Below, piece after piece: positions 34,500 through 46,904 of a stretch of 64,000 bases of DNA. The notes below the pieces were generated by a model. That model had not been told where the DNA came from and made no database searches. It saw only the letters and a list, made by a program, of their open reading frames with translations. The stretch is from Panulirus ornatus (lineage: Eukaryota > Arthropoda > Malacostraca > Decapoda > Palinuridae): positions 10,937,703 to 11,001,702 of the forward strand of contig NC_092255.1 of the NCBI RefSeq assembly GCF_036320965.1, read 5' to 3'. Both the position numbers and the translations under genes were made by a program. Numbering within the stretch: position 1 is the stretch's first letter; every line of letters starts with the position of its first letter.

Positions 34500-36436
34500 A
34501 ATAGATTTCTTTAACTTCCTGGCAGGTCTTTTTTTATCTTCCCCAAAAAAAAAATTTTTAGTTTTCAATTCCGGTTTATTTAGAGTTCCCGAGTAGTTTT
34601 TTTGAGTTTTTCCAAAAAAGCAGTTTATTCATCTTCCAAGCAATTTTAAAAAGTTTTTTAACCAACAAAATTTTTTTTTTAGTTTTCCAAAAACTCTTTT
34701 TTTAATTTTTTCCAAAAGTTTTTGTCACTAAATTTTTTTTTTGTCATCTGAACAGATTTTTTTTTTTCCCCTTCTAAAAAGTTCTTTCTAGTCTTTCCCA
34801 AAGGATCTTTTTTTGTTTTCTTAAAACATTTCTTCAATCTTCCTGGCTGGTGTTTTGTCTCTTCCAACATTATTTCTTAGTCTACTAAAGAAAATTTAAA
34901 AAAAAATGTTTTTGAAAAGAAATCTGCAAAAGGTGGCTTGAAGGGGGCCTCCTACGTTATTTTTCAAAACCTGTACCCAAAAAATCTTCCAGAATTCCAT
35001 CAACCGCAACTACCTACATCCCAAAAAATATATGATTTAATGATATTTATGGGAGTATGCCCGTACAAAAGGAAAAAAAAAAAGGCGAAAAGAGGGTATT
35101 ACTACCTCCTATCTACAAATGGAAAATAAAAATTTTCTTTAAATTTTTCCTCAATCTCAAAAAAAGGACTTTTTATGAAGGCTTTTTTTTCGCAAGCCTG
35201 GTACCCATTTCCCGAAATCGTAATCCCAAAAACAGCACCTACCCACTCTTAAACGCACTACCCTCCATTGAGTTTTTGGCTTGCAAAAAGACTTTTTTTA
35301 ATTTTCAAAATTTTTTTTGTTTTTTAGGTTTTTTAACTCTCTTTTTACTCTTTAAAAAAAAAAAATTTTTTGTCTTTCAATTCCGGGGTTTTTTTAGAGT
35401 TTCCCCAAATTTTTTTTTTGAAGTTTTTTAAACAGCAGTTTTTTCACTTCCAAGCAGTTTTTCAACAGTTCTTTTAACCAAACAAATCTGTTTTAGTTTC
35501 AAAAAGTCTTTTTAGTATTTTCCAGTATTTTGTTTAAATAATTTTTTTTTTCATCTGAAAAGTTTTTTTTCACTTTCAAAAGTTTTTTCAGTCTTCCAAA
35601 AGGTCTTTTTCGAATTTTTAATAGATTTTTTTAAAACTTCCTGGAGGTGTTTTGTTCTTTTCCCAAAAAAATTTTTTCTTAGTTACTAAACAAATTGAAA
35701 AAAAATCGCTTATTGAAAAACCTCTGCAAAAAGATGATTTGAACGGGTCTTCCCACGATAATTTATGCTGGTGCTGCCCAAACATCTGCCCGTATTCCAC
35801 AACACACAAAAAACCTACACCCAAAGCATATTGTCTAATGAGATATGTTGGTAGTATGCCTGTGCAAATGAAAAAGAATGGGGGAAAAAGAGGGCTCCTA
35901 CAACCTACCCACCACCTACCTTTAAAAGCACATTTGATCAATTAGATTTTGATTAGGACTAAAAATGGAAAATAAATTTGCTTATTTTTTTCCTCCCCCT
36001 CGCAAAAAAAAAGGGCTTTTTATGCGGGCTTTTTTTTTCAGTGTGGTCCCATTCCAGAAATAGTAATCCAAAAACACGCCCCCTACCTTTTAAAGCACAT
36101 ACCGATCCCTTTGGGAAAATTGGCTTGCAACAGACTTTTTTTAACTTCAAATTTTTCTTTTTTTTTTTTTAGTTTTTTAACAAAACTCTTTTTTTCTTCT
36201 AAAAAAAAAAATTTTTTTTCTTTTCACTTCCCTGTTTATTTTAGTTCCCCAGGTTTTTTTTCTCTCCCAAACCAGTTTTCAAACAAATTTTTTTAACAAA
36301 AAGAGTTTTTGTTTTCCAAAAAACCCTTTTTATATTTTAAATTTTTCACAAAACTATTTTTTATTTGTCTCTGAAAGATTTTTTTTTCCTTTAAATAGTT
36401 TTTTATCTAGTCATCCAACGGACTTTTCGTTTTCTT
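34500..36436 (+). repeat. HOR 17 (A-B-C, noisy, 1,937 bp)
   Basis: A 34500-34822, B 34823-35629, C 35630-36436. All landmarks are recognisable but the sequence is full of single-base losses and of short runs turned into A, T or C homopolymers. Confidence 0.8.
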
Positions 36437-38432
36437 AAAAGATTTCTTTTAAACTTCCTGCAAGTCTTTTTTTATCTTAAAAAAAAAAAATTTTTAGTCT
36501 TTTAATTCCCTGTTTATTTGAGTTCCCGGGTAGTTTTTTTTTTATTTTTTTTAAAAAAGCAGTTTTTTATCTTCCCAAACAATTTTAAACATACTTTTAA
36601 CCCAAAAAAATCTTTTTTTTGTTTTCCAAAAAAGCTTTTTTAAGTATTTTCAACATATTTTCAACACTTTTTTGTTTTTGTCATTAAAAAGGTTTTTTTT
36701 TTTTATTTTCTAAATAGTTCTTATTAGTCTTCCAAAGGATCTTTTTCGTTCTTCTTAAAAGATTTCTTCAAACTTCCCGGGGTGTTTTGTCTCTTCCAAC
36801 ACTTATTTTCTTGTCTACTAAAGAAAATTTAAAAAAAGTCGCTTATTGTAACGGCACTCTGCAAAAAAGTGGGGCTTGAGGGTCTTCCTCGATTATTTAT
36901 GCAAGCCTGTACCCAAACACTGCCAAAATTTCCTCAACACGCAATCCCTAACTCTTAAAAGTTACTGATTAATGATATTATAGGGTAGTTGCTGTACAAT
37001 TTGGGAAAAAAAAAAATGGCGAAAAGGGAGGGCTATTCCCCCCTCCCTATCTACAAATGGAAATAAATTTGTTTTAATTTTCCCCTCAATCGAAAAAAAA
37101 AGGACTTTTTTTGCAGGCTTTTTAGAAACCCTGGACCCTTCCCGAAATCCGTAATCCAACAACCGCATCTTAATCTTAAACGACATACCGACCCATTGAG
37201 ATATTATGGCTTGCAAAAGTTTTCTTTTAATCTTTCAAATTTTTTTTGTTTTTATTAGTTTTCTTAACAAATCTTTTTTACTCTTAAAAAAAAAAATTTT
37301 TTTAGTCTTTCAATTCCCTTTTTTATTTAGATTCCCCGAATTGTTTTTTTAATTTTTCCCAAACAGCGTTTTCATTTTCCAAGCAGTTTTTCAAACAGTT
37401 TTTTTAAACCAAACAAATTTTTTTATTTTCCAAAAAGCTTTTTTTAAGTATTTTCAAAGTATTTTCTTTACCCAAATTTGTTTTTTCATCTGAAAAGATT
37501 TTTTTTTTCTTCAAAATGTTTTATCTAGTTTCCAAACGGTCTTTTTCGTTTTTTTAAATGATTTTTTAAATTTTCCTGGCAGGTGTTTTTTTTTCCCAAC
37601 ATTTTTCTTAGTCTACTAAAAAATTTTAAAAAAAAAAATCGTTTTTTGTAACATACACCCCAAAAAAAGAGTGATTGAACGGGTCTCTCACGTAATTTAT
37701 GATGCGTGTGCCCAAATTTGTCCCCTTCATCAACACCAACTACCTACATCTAAAAGCATTTTATGATCTAAAGATTTTTTGGTAGTTGCCTGTCAAATGG
37801 AAAAAAAATGGAAAAAAAAGGGGCCCCCAATTTAACCCCTTCCGAAAAAAATAACCCCCCTACCTACCTCTTAAAGCACATAACCATTAGATATATATGG
37901 TTTTACAAATGGAAAAAAAATTTGCTTAATTTTACCCCCTCTGCAAAAAAAAGGATTTTTATGCGGGGTTTTTTATGCAAGTGTTTGGGAACCCCCCTTC
38001 CAGAAATCCAGTAATCCAACAACACGCACCTTTCCTTTCACCCTTTTAAAAGCCATTTCCGACCATTGGGGATATAAAATTTTGGGTTGCAAACAGACTT
38101 TCTTTTAATCTTTCAAAATTTTTTTTTTTTTTTTTTGGTTTTTTTTAAAAAAATCTCTTTTTTATTCTTTTAAAAAAAATATTTTTTTTCTTTCACTTCC
38201 TGTTTATTTTTGAGTTCCCGAGGTTTTTTTTTTTTTATCTTCCAACCCGGGATTTCAAACAATTCTTTTAACTTTTAAAAAAAACAGATGTTTGTTTTCC
38301 AAAAAGCTTTTTTTAAAATATTTTCAAAATATTTTCACAAACTAATTATTTTTGTATCTAAAAAAAAAATTTTTTTTTTTTTCATTTAAAATTTGTTTTT
38401 TTAGTCATAAAAACATCTTTTTCGTTTTTTTT
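36437..38432 (+). repeat. HOR 18 (A-B-C, noisy, 1,996 bp)
   Basis: A 36437-36756, B 36757-37555, C 37556-38432. The degradation is of the same kind as in HOR 17, with extra C and G runs in the mixed block of C near 37,830-37,860 and 37,990. Confidence 0.78.
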
Positions 38433-40085
38433 AAAAATTTTCTTTAACTTCCTGGCAGGTTTTTTTTTATCTTAAAAAAAAAATTTTTATCTTTCAATCG
38501 TGTTTATTTAGAGTTCCCGAGTATTTTTTTTTGAAGTTTTTCAAAAGCATTTATTCATTTCCAAGAATTTTTCAAACAGTTTTTTTAACCAAACAAATTG
38601 TTTTATTTTCCCCAAAAAGTCTTTTTAAGTATTTTCAACTATTTTCGTAACACAAAATTTGTTTTTTTCACTAAAAAATTTTTTTTTTTTTCCTCTTCAA
38701 AAAGTTCTTTTTGTCTTCCAAAGGGTCTTTTTTCGTTCCTTAATAGTTTCTTAAATCTTCCTGGCTGTGTTTTGTCTCTTCCAACCTTTTTCTTAGTCTA
38801 CTAAAAAAATTTGAAAAAAAAGTCGTTATTGTAACCAAAACCTCTGCAAAAAAGGGGCTGGAAGGGGCTTCCTACGATTTTTTATGCAAGCCTGCTCCCC
38901 AAACATCTGTCCAAAAAAGAATTACACCCCAACACGCATAAAATTTACCTACCCCTACACTAAAAGGATAAATTTGTTTTTTCCTAATTGAAAATATTTT
39001 TTATGGGTAGATGCCTGTAAAAATGGAAAAAAAAAGGCAAAAAAAAGGCACATACCACCTTATTATTACAAAGGGAAAATTTAAATTTTTTTTTTTAAGT
39101 TTTTACCAATCCACTTTTCCAAAAAAAAATTTTTATCAAGGTTTTTTAGAGTCCCTTTTTTAATTTTTCCAAACAGATTTAGTATCCCAACACGCAAACA
39201 TTTTTTAAACCAAACATCTTAGTTTTCCAAAAAGCTTTTTTTAATTTTTCAAATTTTTTTTAAAAATTTGTTTTTCTTAAAAGTTTTTTTTTACTCTTCT
39301 AAATATTTTTTAGTCTTTCAAACCGGTTTTTTGTTTTTCAATTTGTTTTTTAATTTTCCCGGGTGTTTTTTATCTTCCAACATTTTTTTCAAAAAAAATT
39401 AAAAAAAAATCGTTTTGTTTTCCAAAAAGTCTTAAGGGTTTTTAACGTATTTATGCTGCTGTCCCAAACTCTGTTCCTGTATTCATCAACACGCAACTAC
39501 TACACTCTAAAAGCTATTATGATCTAATGGAGATTTTGTCGTTATGTATCTGTACAATGGAAAAGAAATGGGAAAAAGGGGCTTACATACCTACCTACTA
39601 CCTCCTTTAAAAGCACTTCTGATCAATTAAATATGTATGCTTAGGTACATATACAAATGGAAAAATAAATTTGCTTAATTTTACTCCGCTCTGCAAAAAA
39701 AGGACTTTTATGCGGGTTTTCTATGCAAGTGTGTACCCATTCCAGAAATCAGTAATCCAAAACGCACCTCTACTTTAAACGCACTACGATCCATTGAGAT
39801 TATATGCTTGCAAACAACTTTCTTTTAATCTTCAATTTTTTTTTTTTGTTGTTTCTAACAATCTCTTTTTATCTCTAAAAAAAATATTTTGTCTTCATTC
39901 GGTTTATTAGATCCGAGTTGTTTTTTCATCTTCCACGTATTTCAACAATTCTTTACAAAACAGATGTTTGTTTTCCAAAAGTCTTTAGTATTTTCAAAAA
40001 TTTTACAACTAATTTATTTCATCTGACAGATTTTTTTTTCACTTCTAAATATCTTATCAGCTCCAAACGGATCTTTTTCGTTCTT
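38433..40085 (+). repeat. HOR 19 (A-B-C, heavily degraded)
   Basis: A 38433-38741, B 38742 to about 39,339, C about 39,340-40,085. B is only about 600 bp and its second module is barely recognisable (39,060-39,250). The later part of C is dominated by single-base deletions. The B/C boundary is approximate. Confidence 0.7.
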
Positions 40086-41190
40086 AATATTTCTTATCTC
40101 TGCAGTTTTTTTATCTAAAAAAAAAATATTTATCTTTAATTCCGTTTATTAGAGTTCCGATAGTTTTTTGAGTTTCAAAACAGTTTCTCTTCCAAGAATT
40201 TTCAAACAGTCTTTTAACAAACAAATCTGTTTTAGTTTCAAAACTCTTAATTTCAATATTTTCGTACACTATTTGTTTTTTCTCTGAACAGTTTTTTTCC
40301 TTCTAAATAGTCTTATTAGTCTTCAACGATCTTTTTCGTTCTTCTTAAGATTCTTCATCTTCCTGCTGTGTTTGTTCTTCCAACACTTATTTCTACTACA
40401 AAAATTGAAAAAGTCGTTATTTAACGACACTCTGCAAAGGTGGCGAACGGGCTCTCTACGATTATTTATGCATGCGTGCTGCCCAAACATCTGTCCAGTA
40501 TTCCATCAACACGCAACTACCTACACTCCTAAAAGCATATACTGATCTAATGAGATAGTATGTATGTTATGTATGCCTGTACAAATGGAAAAAGAAATGG
40601 GAAAAAGAGGGGCTACCTACATCCTACCTACCTACCTACACTCTAAAAGCACATTCTGATCAATTAGATATGTATGATTAGGTACATATACAAATGGAAA
40701 ATAAATTTGCTTAATTTTACCTCCGCTCTGCAAAAAAAAGGACTTTTTATGCGGGCTTTTTTATGCAAGTGTGGTACCCATTCCAGAAATTCAGTAATCC
40801 AACAACACGCACCTACCTACACTTTTAAACGCACATACCGGATCCATTGAGATATATATGGCTTGCAAACAGACTTTCTTTTTATCTTTCAAATTTTTCT
40901 TTTTTTGTTAGTTTTCTTAACAATCTCTTTTTATTCTTCTAGAAAAAATATTTTTTGTCTTTCAATTCCTGTGTTTATTTAGAGTTCCCGAGTGTTTTTT
41001 TTCATCTTCCAACCGTTATTTCAACAATTCTTTTTAAAAAAACAGATGTTTTAGTTTTCCAAAAGCTCTTTTTTAAATATTTTCAACATATTTTCACAAC
41101 ACTAATTTATATTTGTCATCTGAACAGATTTTTTTTTTCAATTTAAATAGTTCTTATTAGTCATCCAAAAAGGATCTTTTTCGTTCTTCT
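40086..41190 (+). repeat. HOR 20 shortened (A-B/C fusion, 1,105 bp)
   Basis: A 40086-40346 (261 bp, many deletions) is followed by one fused monomer 40347-41190. That monomer starts as B and continues as C. Confidence 0.8.
40347..41190 (+). repeat. B-to-C fusion monomer in HOR 20
   Basis: The B-type GATTATTTATG runs directly into the C-type CATGCGTGCTGCCC at about 40,461. Left of this point deletions are dense; right of it the sequence is again close to the clean C consensus. The switch of monomer type and the change in sequence quality therefore fall within about 20 bases of each other. Confidence 0.82.
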
Positions 41191-44100
41191 AATAGATTTC
41201 TTTAATCTTCCTTGCAGGTTTTTTTTTAATCTTCCAAAAAAAATATTTTTTTGTCTTTCAATTCCGTGTTTATTTAGAGATCCCGAGTAGTTTTTTTTTG
41301 AAGTTTTCCAAACAGCAGTTTATTCATCTTCCAAGCATTTTCAAACAGTTCTTTTAACCAAACAAATCTGTTTTAGTTTTCCAAAAGCTCTTTTTAAGTA
41401 TTTTCAACGTATTTTCGTAACACTAATTTGTTTTTGTCATCTGAACAGTTTTTTTTTTCACTCTTCTAAATAGTTCTTATCTAGTCTTCCAAACGGATCT
41501 TTTTCGTTCTTCTTAATAGATTTCTTCAATCTTCCTGGCTGGTGTTTTGTCTCTTCCAACACTTATTTCTTAGTCTACTAAAGAAATTGAAAAAAAGTCG
41601 CTTATTGTAACCGACACTCTGCAAAAAGAGTGGCTTGAACGGGTCTCTCCTACGATTATTTATGCAAGCCTGCTACCCAAACATCTGTCCAGAATTCCAT
41701 CAACACGCAACTACCTACACTCCTAAAAGCATATACTGATCTAATGATATATGTATGGTAGTATGCCTGTACAAATGGAAAAAAAAAATGGCGAAAGAGA
41801 GGTATCTACCTACCTACCTATCTACAAATGGAAATAAATTTGCTTAATTTACCTCAACTCTGCAAAAAAAGGACTTTTTATGCAGGCTTTTTTACGCAAC
41901 CTGGTACCCATTCCAGAAACCAGTAATCCAACAACACGCACCCCCTACACTCTTTAAACCACCCTACCCATCCATTGAGATTTTATTTGGCCTGCAAACA
42001 GACTTTCTTTTAATCTTTCAAATTTTTCTTGTTTTTATTAGGTTTTTCTTAACAAATCTTTTTTACTCTTCCAAAAAAAATATTTTTAGTCTTTCAATTC
42101 CGTGTTTTATTAGAGTTCCCGAATTGTTTTTTTGAAGTTTTCCCAAAAAGCAGTTTATTATCCCTTTCCAGCAGTTTTTCAAAAAGTTCTTTTACCCAAA
42201 AAAATCTGTTTTAGTTTTCCAAAAGGCTCTTTTTAAGTATTTTCAACAGTATTATCGTTACCTAATTTGTTTTTCTTTTGAAAAAGATTTTTTTTTTCAC
42301 TTTTTCTAAATAGTTCTTATCTTGTCTTCCAAACGGATCTTTTTCGTTTTCTTTTAGATTTCTTCAATTTCCTGGCTGGGTTTTTTTGTTTTCTTCCAAA
42401 ACTTATTTCTTAGTCTACTAAAAAAATTAAAAAAAAGTCGCTTATTGTAACGACACTCTGGGAAAAAGAGTGGCTTGGGAAAGGGGGCTCTCCTACGATT
42501 ATTTGGCAAGCCTGCTACCCAAAAAATCGGGCCAAGATTCCATCAACACGCAAAAATACTACACTCCTAAAAGCAATATACTGATCTAATGATATATATA
42601 TGGTAGTATGCCGTAGAAATGGAAAAAAAAAAAAAATGGCGAAAAGGGAGGCTTCTACCTACCTACTTATCTACAAAAATGGAAAATAAATTTGCTTAAT
42701 TTTACCTCAACTCTGCCAAAAAAAGGACTTTTTTATGCAAGGGTTTTTTACGCAAAGCTGGTACCCCTTCCAGAAATCCCGTAATCCAAAACAGCACTCC
42801 TACACTCGTAAACGCACATACCGATCCCTTTGAGATATATATGGCTTGCAAACAGACTTTCTTTTAATCTTTCAAATTTTTCTTGTTTTTTTTATTAGTT
42901 TTCTTAAACAACTCTTTTTACTCTTCAAAAAAAATTTTTTTTAGTCTTTCAATTCCTTGTTTATTAGAGTTCCCGAATTGTTTTTTTGAAGTTTTCCAAA
43001 AAGCAGTTTATTCATCTTCCAAGCAGTTTTTAAAAAGTTTCCTTTTAACAAACAAATTGTTTTAGTTTTCCAAAAAGCTCTTTTTAAGTATTTTCAACAG
43101 TATTATCGTTACACTAAATTTGTTTTTTTCTTGAAAAGATTTTTTTTTCAAATCTTCTAATAGTTCTTATCTAGTTTTTCCCAAACGGATCTTTTCGTTC
43201 TTCTTAATAGATTTTTCAATCTTCCTGGCTGGTGTTTTGTATCTTCCAACACTTATTTCTTAGTCTACTAAAGAAAATTTAAAAAAAAGTCGCTTATTGT
43301 AACCGACACTCTGCAAAAAGAGTGGCTGGAACGGGTCTCTCCTACGATTATTTATGCAAGCCTGCTAACCCAAACATCTGTCCAGAAATTCCATCAACAC
43401 GCAACTACCTACACTCCTAAAAGCATATACTGATCTAATGATATATATATGGTAGTATGCCTGTGGAAATGGAAAAAAAAAATGGCGAAAAGAGAGGCTA
43501 TCTACCTACCTACTTATCATACAAATGGAAAATAAATTTGCTTAATTTTACCTAAACTCTGCAAAAAAAGGACTTTTTATGCGGGCTTTTTTACGCAAGC
43601 CTGGTACCCATTCCAGAAATCCAGTAATCCAAAAAAACACGCCCCCTTTACCTCCCACTCTTAAACGCCCCTTTACCGATCCATTGAGATATATATGGCT
43701 TGCAAACAGACTTTCTGTTAATCTTTCAAATTTTTCTTGTTTTTTTTTGTTTTCTTAACAAATCTCTTTTTACTTTTCAAAAAAAAATATTTTAGTCTTT
43801 CGTTCCGGTTATTTAGAGTTCCCGAATTGTTTTTTTGAAGTTTTCCAAACAGCAGTTTATTCATTTTCCCAAAGCAGTTTTTTCAAACAGTTCTTTTAAC
43901 CAAACAAATCTGCTTTAGTTTTCAAAAAGCTCTTTTTAAGTATTTTCAACAGTATTTTCGTTCACTAATTTGTTTTTTCATCTGAAAAGTTTTTTTTTTC
44001 ACTCTTCTAAATAGTTCTTTTAGTTTCCAAACGGATCTTTTCGTTTTTCTTAATAGATTCTTTAATTCTTCCTGGCGGGTGTTTTTTTTTATCTTCCAAC

Positions 44101-44944
44101 ACTTATTTCTTAGTCTACTAAACAAATTGAAAAAAAATCGCTTATTGTAACATACCCTCTGCAAAAAGAGTGACTGAACGGGTCTTTTCCTACGTGATTT
44201 TTTGCATGCGTGCTGCCCAAACATCTGTCCAGTATTCCATCAACACGCAACTACCTACACTCCTAAAAGCATATACTGATCAAATGAAAATTGTATGTAT
44301 GTATATGTATGCCTGTACAAAGGGAAAAAAAGAAAGGGGAAAAAGAGGGGCTACCTACTATACCTACCTACCTACCTACACTCTTAAAAGCACATTCTGA
44401 TAAATTTAAAGATATGTATGATTAGGTACATATACAAATGGAAAATAAATTTGTTTAAATTTTACCTCCGCTTTTGGCAAAAAAAGGACTTTTTATGCGG
44501 GCTTTTTTATGCAAGTGTGGTACCCATTCCAGAAATCCAGTAATCCAACAACACGCACCTACATACACTTTTCAACGCACATAACCGATCCATTGAGATA
44601 TATATGGCTTGCAAACAGACTTTCTTTTAAACTTTCAAATTTTTCTTTTTTGTTAGTTTTCTTAACAATTTTCTTTTTATTCTTCTAGAAAAAAATATTT
44701 TTTGTCTTTTTAATTCCGTGTTTATTTAGAGTTCCCCAGTTGTTTTTTTTTCATCCTTCCAAACCCGTATTTCAAACAATTCTTTTAACAAAACAGATGT
44801 TTTTTGTTTCCAAAAGCTCTTTTTAAAATATTTTCAACAATATTTTCCCCAACACTAATTTATATTTGTCATCTGAACAGATTTTTTTTTCACTTCTAAA
44901 TAGTTCTTATCTAGTCATCCAAACGGATCTTTTTCGTTCTTCTC
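41191..44944 (+). repeat. HOR 21 expanded (A-B-B-B-C, 3,754 bp)
   Basis: A 41191-41514, B 41515 to about 42,354, B about 42,355-43,205, B 43206-44051, C 44052-44944. The second and third B share ATATATATATGG, TACTTATC and GGAAATGG/AGAAATGG variants, so they look like a local duplication. The third opens with CTGGCTGGTGTTTTGTATC, a mix of B and C marks. Confidence 0.82.
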
Positions 44945-46904
44945 AATAGATTTCTTAATTTTTCCTTGCAGGTTTTTTTTTAATCTTCCAAAAAAAATAT
45001 TTTTAGTTTTCAATTCCGTGTTTATTTTAGAGATCCCGAGTAGTTTTTTTTGAAGTTTTCAAAACAGCAGTTTATTCATCTTCCCAAACAATTTTCAAAA
45101 AGTTCTTTTAACCAAACAAATCTGTTTTAGTTTTCCAAAAAGCTCTTTTTAAAATTATTTTCAACAGTATTTTCGTAACATAATTTGTTTTTGTCATCTG
45201 AACAGGTTTTTTTTTTTCACTCTTCTAAAAGTTCTTATTAGTCTTCTAACGGATCTTTTTCGTTTTCTTAAAAGATTTCTTCAATCTTCTGCTGGTGTTT
45301 TGTCTCTTCCAACACTTATTTCTTAGTCTACTAAAAAAATTTAAAAAAAAGTCGCTTATTGTAACCGAACCTCTGCAAAAAGAGTGGCTTGAACGGGTCT
45401 CTCCTACGATTTTTTAGCAAGCCTGCTACCCAAACATTGTCCAGAATTCCATCAACACGCAACTACCTACACTCCTAAAGCATATACTGATCTAATGATA
45501 TATGTAGGTAGTATGCCTGTACAAATGGAAAAAAAAATGGCGAAAGAGAGGCTATCTACCTACCTACCTATCCACAAATGGAAAATAAATTTGCTTAATT
45601 TTACCTCAACTCTGCAAAAAAAGGACTTTTTATGCAGGCTTTTTTACGCAATCCTGGTACCCAATTCCAGAAATCCCGTAATCCAACAACACGCACCTAC
45701 CTACACTCTTAAACGCACATACCGATCCATTGAGATATATATGGCTTGCAAACAGACTTTCTTTTAATCTTTCAAATTTTTCTTGTTTTTATTAGTTTTC
45801 TTTAACAAATCTCTTTTTACTCTTCCAAAAAAATATTTTTAGTCTTTCAATCCGTGTTTTATTTAGAGTTCCCGAATTGTTTTTTTGAAGTTTTCCAAAC
45901 AGCAGTTTATTCATCTTCCAAGCAGTTTTTCAAACAGTTCTTTTAACCAAACAAATCTGTTTTAGTTTTCCCAAAAAGCTCTTTTTAAAATATTTTCAAC
46001 AGTATTATCGTTCACTAATTTGTTTTTTCATCTGAAAAGTTTTTTTTTCATCTTCTAAAATCTTATCTGTCTTCGAACGGGTCTTTTTTGTTTTTCTTTA
46101 AAAGATTTTTAATCTTTGGAGGTGTTTGTATCTTTCCAAAATTATTTTTTAGTCTATAAAACAAATTGAAAAAAAAAACGTTATTTGTAAAAATCCTCTG
46201 CAAAAGAGTGTTGAAAGGTTTCCCACGATAAATTTTTGCAGCGTGCTCCCCAAAAATTGTCCCGTATTCTCAACACGCAAACTATTCACTCCCAAAAACT
46301 ATAGATCTAATGAAATGGAAAATGGAAAAAAGAAATGGGAAAAAGAGGGGTACCTAATACCTACCCACCCACCCACACTCTTAAAAGCACTTCGATCAAA
46401 ATTAAGATATGTATGATTTGGGACATATTTTTTAAAAGGAAAAAAAATTTTCTTTAATTTTACTCGCTCCCCAAAAAAAGGAATTTTTTTGCGGGCTTTT
46501 TTATGCAAGTGTGGTACCCCTCCCGAAATCCATAATCCAAAAACCGGGCCACCTACACTTTTAAACGCACATTGATCCCTTGAGATATGCAAAAAGACTT
46601 TTTTTAAACTTTCAACTTTTTTCTTTTTTTTGTTATTTTTTAACAAATTCTTTTTTTTCTTCTAAAAAAAAATATTTTTTGTCTTTCACTTCCCGGGTTT
46701 TTTTAGGTTCCCGAGTTGTTTTTTTTTATTTCCAACCCGTTTTAAAAAAATTCTTTTAAAAAACAATGTTTTGTTTTCCCAAAAACCTTTTTAAGTTTTT
46801 TCAAAAATATTTTTCCCAAAAAAAATTTTTTTTCATCTGAAAATTTTTTTTTCCTTTAAAAAAGTTCTTATCTAGTCATCCAAACGAATCTTTTTCGTTC
46901 TTTT
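44945..46904 (+). repeat. HOR 22 (A-B-C, 1,960 bp)
   Basis: A 44945-45269, B 45270-46099, C 46100-46904. B is fairly clean; from about 46,030 the homopolymer-type noise returns. C lacks ATATGGCTT (GAGATATGCAAAA near 46,580), as in HORs 10, 24 and 26. Confidence 0.82.

Noticed and set aside
34500..40460. True ancient decay of the satellite at an array edge
   Set aside because: The array continues on both sides, clean copies resume abruptly at about 40,461, and the changes are homopolymer-type losses and expansions rather than substitutions. I kept it as a likely assembly effect, though this is not proven.
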